DNA of 64,000 bases from Kribbella italica (GTDB lineage: Bacteria > Actinomycetota > Actinomycetes > Propionibacteriales > Kribbellaceae): positions 372,001-436,000 of the forward strand of contig NZ_JACHMY010000001.1 in NCBI RefSeq assembly GCF_014205135.1, given 5' to 3'. A program made the translations under genes and the position numbers. The first letter of the stretch is position 1. Each line of letters starts with the position of its first letter. A model generated the notes under the pieces. It did not search any database and had not been told where the DNA came from. It saw only the letters and a program-made list of their open reading frames with translations. Shown here in pieces: positions 60,446-64,000 of this stretch.

Positions 60446-61480
60446 CTGTCCAGGCCACGCAGTATCGAGCCGTCGCACCCGGATGCGACGCGCGCCGGCG
60501 GCAACGAGCCGCCCAAGGCGTCCCACAAGATCGTGGTGCCGAACAGCATCGACATGGTGGCGCTGCTCGGAGCCCGGGACGAGTTCCTCCGGATCATCGA
60601 GAAGGAGTTCGCGGCCGACATCATGGTCCGCGGCAACGAGATCACGATGAACGGCGATCCGGCCGAGCTGGCCCTGTCCGAGCGGCTGATCGACGAGCTG
60701 ATCGCGGTGGTGCGGACCGGTCACGGGCTGACCGCCGACTCCGTCGAGCGCAGCATCGCGATGATCAAGGCCGAGACGGCCGAGAGCCCGGCCGACGTCC
60801 TGACCCAGAACATCCTGTCCAGCCGCGGCCGCACCATCCGGCCCAAGACGCTGAACCAGAAGCGCTACGTCGACGCGATCGACAAGAACACGATCGTGTT
60901 CGGCATCGGCCCGGCCGGTACCGGCAAGACCTACCTGGCGGTCGCCAAGGCGGTCCAGGCGCTGCAGGCCAAGGAGGTCAACCGGATCATCCTGACCCGG
61001 CCGGCCGTCGAGGCCGGCGAGCGGCTCGGCTTCCTGCCCGGCACGCTGTCGGAGAAGATCGACCCGTACCTGCGCCCGCTGTACGACGCCCTGCACGACA
61101 TGCTCGACCCGGAGTCGATCCCGCGGCTGATGACGGCCGGCACGATCGAGATCGCGCCGCTGGCCTACATGCGCGGCCGGACCCTGAACGACGCCTACAT
61201 CATCCTGGACGAGGCGCAGAACACCTCGCCCGAGCAGATGAAGATGTTCCTCACCCGGCTCGGCTTCGGCTCCAAGATGGTGGTCACCGGTGACGTCACC
61301 CAGGTCGACCTGCCGTCCGGGACGAACTCCGGCCTGCGGGTCGTGCAGGACATCCTGGAAGGCGTGCGGGACCTGACGTTCTGCCGGCTCACGTCGCACG
61401 ACGTGGTCCGGCACAAGCTGGTCGGCCGGATCGTGTCGGCCTACGAAAACTACGAAGGCAGCGCTGAACCGAACCGATGA
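60446..61480 (+). CDS. phoH: PhoH family ATPase, probable CTG start
   Basis: The 344-residue P-loop ATPase of the PhoH family is linked to RNA metabolism with YbeY. It shows GPAGTGKTYLAVAKAVQAL (Walker A), ILTRPAVEAGERLGFLPG, AYIILDEAQNTSPEQMKMFLTRLG (Walker B) and VVTGDVTQVDLP. The family's N-terminal IVVPNSIDMVALLG is present only if translation starts upstream of GTG 60533. In frame the only candidate after the TAG at 60401 is CTG 60446, with a perfect GGAGG 8 bases before it. CTG is rare but well placed. GTG 60533 has no ribosome site. ybeY follows with a 4-base overlap. Confidence 0.93.
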   Translation: MSRPRSIEPSHPDATRAGGNEPPKASHKIVVPNSIDMVALLGARDEFLRIIEKEFAADIMVRGNEITMNGDPAELALSERLIDELIAVVRTGHGLTADSVERSIAMIKAETAESPADVLTQNILSSRGRTIRPKTLNQKRYVDAIDKNTIVFGIGPAGTGKTYLAVAKAVQALQAKEVNRIILTRPAVEAGERLGFLPGTLSEKIDPYLRPLYDALHDMLDPESIPRLMTAGTIEIAPLAYMRGRTLNDAYIILDEAQNTSPEQMKMFLTRLGFGSKMVVTGDVTQVDLPSGTNSGLRVVQDILEGVRDLTFCRLTSHDVVRHKLVGRIVSAYENYEGSAEPNR

Positions 61481-61953
61481 ACGTCGAGGTCAACAACGAG
61501 TCCGGCGTGGAGATCGACGCCCACGGACTGATGCGGCTGAGCCGCTTCGTGATGTCGAGCCTGCGCCTGCACCCCGAGTGCGAGCTGTCGATCAAGCTGG
61601 TCGACGAGGACACGATGGCGCGGTACCACGTCGAGTTCCTGGACCTGCCCGGGCCGACCGACGTGATGTCGTGGCCGATGGACGAGCTGCGTCCGGGCAG
61701 CGACTCCGACGACACCGAGCCGCCGCTCGGACACCTGGGTGACATCGCCCTGTGCCCGACGGTGGCCGCGGCGCAGGGCGCCAAGGCCGGCCACGGGACG
61801 TGGGCCGAGCTCGAGCTGCTGACGGTGCACGGCATCCTGCACCTGCTCGGGTACGACCACGCCGAACCGGCCGAGAAGGCGGAGATGTGGGAAGTCCAGG
61901 GCCGGCTGCTCGAAGCGTGGCGCGCCCCTGGCAACCGGCTCGGCGAGGAGTGA
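61477..61953 (+). CDS. ybeY: Endoribonuclease YbeY
   Basis: The 158-residue metalloprotein acts in 16S rRNA 3'-end maturation and ribosome quality control. The zinc motif H-x3-H-x5-H is seen in HGILHLLGYDHAEP. LVDEDTMARYHVEFLDLPGPTDVMSWPMDE is the usual first half. The start overlaps the phoH stop (ATGA), typical of this conserved pair. Length is normal. Cytoplasmic. Confidence 0.97.
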   Translation: MNVEVNNESGVEIDAHGLMRLSRFVMSSLRLHPECELSIKLVDEDTMARYHVEFLDLPGPTDVMSWPMDELRPGSDSDDTEPPLGHLGDIALCPTVAAAQGAKAGHGTWAELELLTVHGILHLLGYDHAEPAEKAEMWEVQGRLLEAWRAPGNRLGEE

Positions 61954-61960
61954 CGCGGCG

Positions 61961-63268
61961 GTGAGCTCCCACGACGGCGCCCTGCTGGTGGTGGCCGCGG
62001 TGCTCGTCCTGCTCGCCGGCGTGTTCGCTGGCGCGGAGGCGGCCATCTCGGCGTACTCGAAGGTGCGGGCCAACGAGCAGGTCGAGCTGGGCAACACCCG
62101 TGCGGTGCGGCTGAGCGACCTGCTGACCGACGCCCCGCGCTACCTGAACACCCTGCTCCTGGTCCGGCTGACCTGCGAGATCACCGCGATCGTGCTGGTC
62201 ACCCAGGCCCTGTCGAACATCTTCACCGTGACCTGGGAGCACATCCTGATCACCGCGGTGGTGATGGTGGTGGTCTCGTACGTGATCATCGGCGTCGCCC
62301 CGCGTACGCTCGGCCGGCAGCACTCGGACCGGTTCGCGATGCTCTCGGCCGGCCCGATCATGGCGCTGACCACGGTGCTCGGACCGATCCCGAAGCTGCT
62401 GATCCTGATCGGCAACGCGCTCACCCCCGGCAAGGGGTTCGCGGCCGGCCCGTTCGCGACCGAGTCCGAGCTGCGGGCCCTGGTCGACCTGGCCGAGAAG
62501 TCCGCCGTGATCGAGTCCAACGAGCGGCAGATGATCCACTCGGTCTTCGAGCTCGGCGACACGATCGTGCGCGAGGTGATGGTGCCGCGCACCGACATGG
62601 TCTACATCGAGCGGCACAAGAAGCTGCGCCAGCTCACCTCGCTGGCGCTGCGCTCGGGCTACTCGCGGATCCCGGTGGTCGGTGACTCCCTCGACGACAT
62701 CCTCGGCGTGGTCTACCTCAAGGACGTGATGCGCCGCGTCTACGACAACGCGCAGTCGGAGTCGACCGAGCGGGTCGAGTCGGTGATGCGGCCCTGCATG
62801 TACGTGCCGGACAGCAAGCCGGTCGACCAGCTGCTGCGCGAGATGCAGGCGGCCCGGATGCACGTCGCGATGGTCGTCGACGAGTACGGCGGCACCGCCG
62901 GCCTGGTCACCATCGAGGACATCCTGGAGGAGATCGTCGGCGAGATCACCGACGAGTACGACGAGGCGCCGGAGGCGGTGCAGGCGCTGTCCGACGGCGC
63001 CTACCGGCTGTCCAGCCGATACCCGATCGACGAGCTCGGCGAGCTGTTCGGCGTACCGCTGGACGACGACGACGTCGACACCGTCGGCGGGCTGATGGCC
63101 AAGCTGCTCGGCAAGGTGCCGATCCCGGGCGCCCAGGTCGAGATCGAGGGCCTGTCCCTCACCGCGGAACGGCCGTCGGGCCGCCGCAACCAGATCGGTA
63201 CGGTGCTGGTCCGGCGGACCGAGGACGTTGCCGAGCAGCCGCAGGACAACAGCCATCAAACGGCCTGA
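61961..63268 (+). CDS. CNNM/CorC-type (hemolysin-family) CBS membrane protein
   Basis: The 435-residue protein has an N-terminal CNNM/DUF21 membrane domain (about 1-185, three to four segments: LLVVAAVLVLLAGVFAGAEAAISAYS; ILITAVVMVVVSYVIIGVAPRTLG). A pair of CBS domains follows (about 200-330: VMVPRTDMVYIERHKKLRQL, GYSRIPVVGDSLDDILGVVYLKDV, VAMVVDEYGGTAGLVTIEDILEEIVGEI). A CorC_HlyC transporter-associated domain ends it (about 345-420). The family includes magnesium/cobalt efflux proteins; the substrate is not certain. The GTG start at 61961 follows ybeY by 7 bases. Normal backbone position between ybeY and era. Confidence 0.94.
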   Translation: MSSHDGALLVVAAVLVLLAGVFAGAEAAISAYSKVRANEQVELGNTRAVRLSDLLTDAPRYLNTLLLVRLTCEITAIVLVTQALSNIFTVTWEHILITAVVMVVVSYVIIGVAPRTLGRQHSDRFAMLSAGPIMALTTVLGPIPKLLILIGNALTPGKGFAAGPFATESELRALVDLAEKSAVIESNERQMIHSVFELGDTIVREVMVPRTDMVYIERHKKLRQLTSLALRSGYSRIPVVGDSLDDILGVVYLKDVMRRVYDNAQSESTERVESVMRPCMYVPDSKPVDQLLREMQAARMHVAMVVDEYGGTAGLVTIEDILEEIVGEITDEYDEAPEAVQALSDGAYRLSSRYPIDELGELFGVPLDDDDVDTVGGLMAKLLGKVPIPGAQVEIEGLSLTAERPSGRRNQIGTVLVRRTEDVAEQPQDNSHQTA

Positions 63269-63284
63269 GACCTTGGAGTTTTCG

Positions 63285-63620
63285 TTGCCCGCTGACCTTT
63301 CCGACGAGGACGCCAAACTGGTCACGTTGGCCCGGGCGGCCCGGGCCCGGACCCGCGCGGCCGAGGGTGCCGCCGTGCGTGACTCCGACGGCCGGACGTA
63401 CGCTGCCTGTACGGTCCAGCTCGACACGGTGCTGCTGTCCGCGCTGCAGCTGGCGACCGCGATGGCGGTGTCGTCCGGGGTCAAAGGGCTCGAAGCGGCC
63501 GCGGTGGTGACCGACGCCGACACGGCCGACGTCGAGGTCGTTCGGTACTTCGGTGGCGCCGCGCTGCCGGTAGTCGTTGCTGATGGCAACGGAGAGGTTC
63601 GGCATGTCGTCCACACCTGA
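63285..63620 (+). CDS. Cytidine-deaminase-like protein without the catalytic zinc motif
   Basis: The 111-residue protein is similar to short cytidine-deaminase-like proteins that precede era in actinobacteria: DEDAKLVTLARAARARTRAAEGAAVRDSDGRTYAACTVQL, then LSALQLATAMAVSSGVKGLEAAAVVTD. The catalytic HAE/CAE and PCxxC zinc motifs of true deaminases are absent, so it is probably not a deaminase. TTG at 63285 lies 6 bases after GGAG and gives the family start; TTG 63273 is an alternative. It overlaps era by 17 bases. Confidence 0.85.
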   Translation: MPADLSDEDAKLVTLARAARARTRAAEGAAVRDSDGRTYAACTVQLDTVLLSALQLATAMAVSSGVKGLEAAAVVTDADTADVEVVRYFGGAALPVVVADGNGEVRHVVHT

Positions 63621-64000
63621 GGAGTTCCGCTCCGGTTTCGCCTGTTTCGTCGGGCGGCCGAACGCGGGCAAGTCGACGCTGACCAACGCGCTGGTCGGCC
63701 AGAAGATCGTGATCACGTCGTCCAAGCCGCAGACCACCCGGCACGCCGTCCGGGGCATCGTGCACCGCGACGACGCGCAGCTGATCCTGGTCGACACCCC
63801 CGGTCTGCACAAGCCCCGCACGCTGCTCGGCGAGCGGCTGAACGACGTGGTGAAGACGACCTGGGCCGAGGTCGACGTGATCGCGGTCTGCCTGCCGGCC
63901 AGCGACCGGATCGGGCCGGGCGACCGGTTCCTGGTCGCGGAGGCGGCCAAGGTCGCCAGGACGCCGAAGGTCGCGCTGGCCACCAAGTCCGACCTGGTCG
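63604..64000 (+). CDS. era: GTPase Era, 3' partial
   Basis: The gene continues past the window edge; 132 residues are seen. Era is an essential GTPase in 30S assembly. G1 GRPNAGKST, G2 QTTRHAVRG, G3 DTPGLHKP and G4 TKSD are all present. The ATG at 63604 is within the end of the preceding gene (17-base overlap), so translation is coupled. The C-terminal KH domain is outside the window. Confidence 0.97.
   Translation, partial: MSSTPEEFRSGFACFVGRPNAGKSTLTNALVGQKIVITSSKPQTTRHAVRGIVHRDDAQLILVDTPGLHKPRTLLGERLNDVVKTTWAEVDVIAVCLPASDRIGPGDRFLVAEAAKVARTPKVALATKSDLV

Overview
The window is a 64-kb stretch of a high-GC actinobacterial chromosome. Gene content and order, GTG/TTG starts, SigE-type ECF sigma factors, a CIRCE/HrcA-controlled dnaJ and heavy G/C third-position codon use all fit Actinomycetota. 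A Kribbella/Nocardioidaceae-type soil organism is my best guess. That placement is inference from gene style, not from a database match.

The backbone is a familiar housekeeping series: comEC (5' end off the window), holA, rpsT (opposite strand), lepA, hemW, hrcA, dnaJ, rsmE, phoH, ybeY, a CorC-type CBS membrane protein, a cytidine-deaminase-like protein and era (3' end off the window). In compact relatives these sit close together. Here they are spread over about 63 kb by blocks of accessory genes.

2.3-8.8 kb: a frameshifted TmpA-like membrane oxidoreductase, about 2.4 kb without genes, and four families of degenerate tandem repeats around holA, a GNAT gene and rpsT. Plus-strand composition flips from strongly C-rich to strongly G-rich at about 4.6-5.9 kb. 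9.2-17.5 kb: a SRPBCC protein, a secreted subtilase, and two paralogous ECF-sigma/anti-sigma-like pairs flanking an APH-fold kinase.

19.5-40.1 kb: an APH(6)/hydroxyurea-type kinase, a MOSC protein, a type-B carboxylesterase, a uronate module (IclR regulator, kduD, kduI, divergent SSS symporter), adenosine deaminase, asd, a small regulator, a long-chain acyl-CoA ligase, a HigBA-type toxin-antitoxin pair, a PHP phosphatase, an ABC exporter with a MerR regulator and a matching dyad upstream, a class A PBP, and an MFS exporter with a C-terminal winged-helix-like domain.

41.5-54.5 kb: a solitary sugar-binding lipoprotein with a LacI regulator, a membrane protein plus lipoprotein divergent from a large patatin-like protein, a DUF3097 protein, a VapBC-type pair, an NCS1 permease, a metallo-beta-lactamase-fold enzyme, a free-standing EF-Tu domain-II protein, and a ThuA/Gfo-Idh-MocA pair. 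54.5-64 kb: the hrcA-era backbone, interrupted by a methyltransferase and a third sigma/anti-sigma-like pair.

The most unusual feature is rsmE. Its N-terminal PUA-like domain carries an in-frame block of about 140 residues built from four to five 26-27-residue repeats, each encoding a 20-bp near-perfect palindrome. Together with the arrays around holA this suggests repeat expansion acting both between and inside core genes. No rRNA, tRNA, insertion sequence, prophage or CRISPR array was found.
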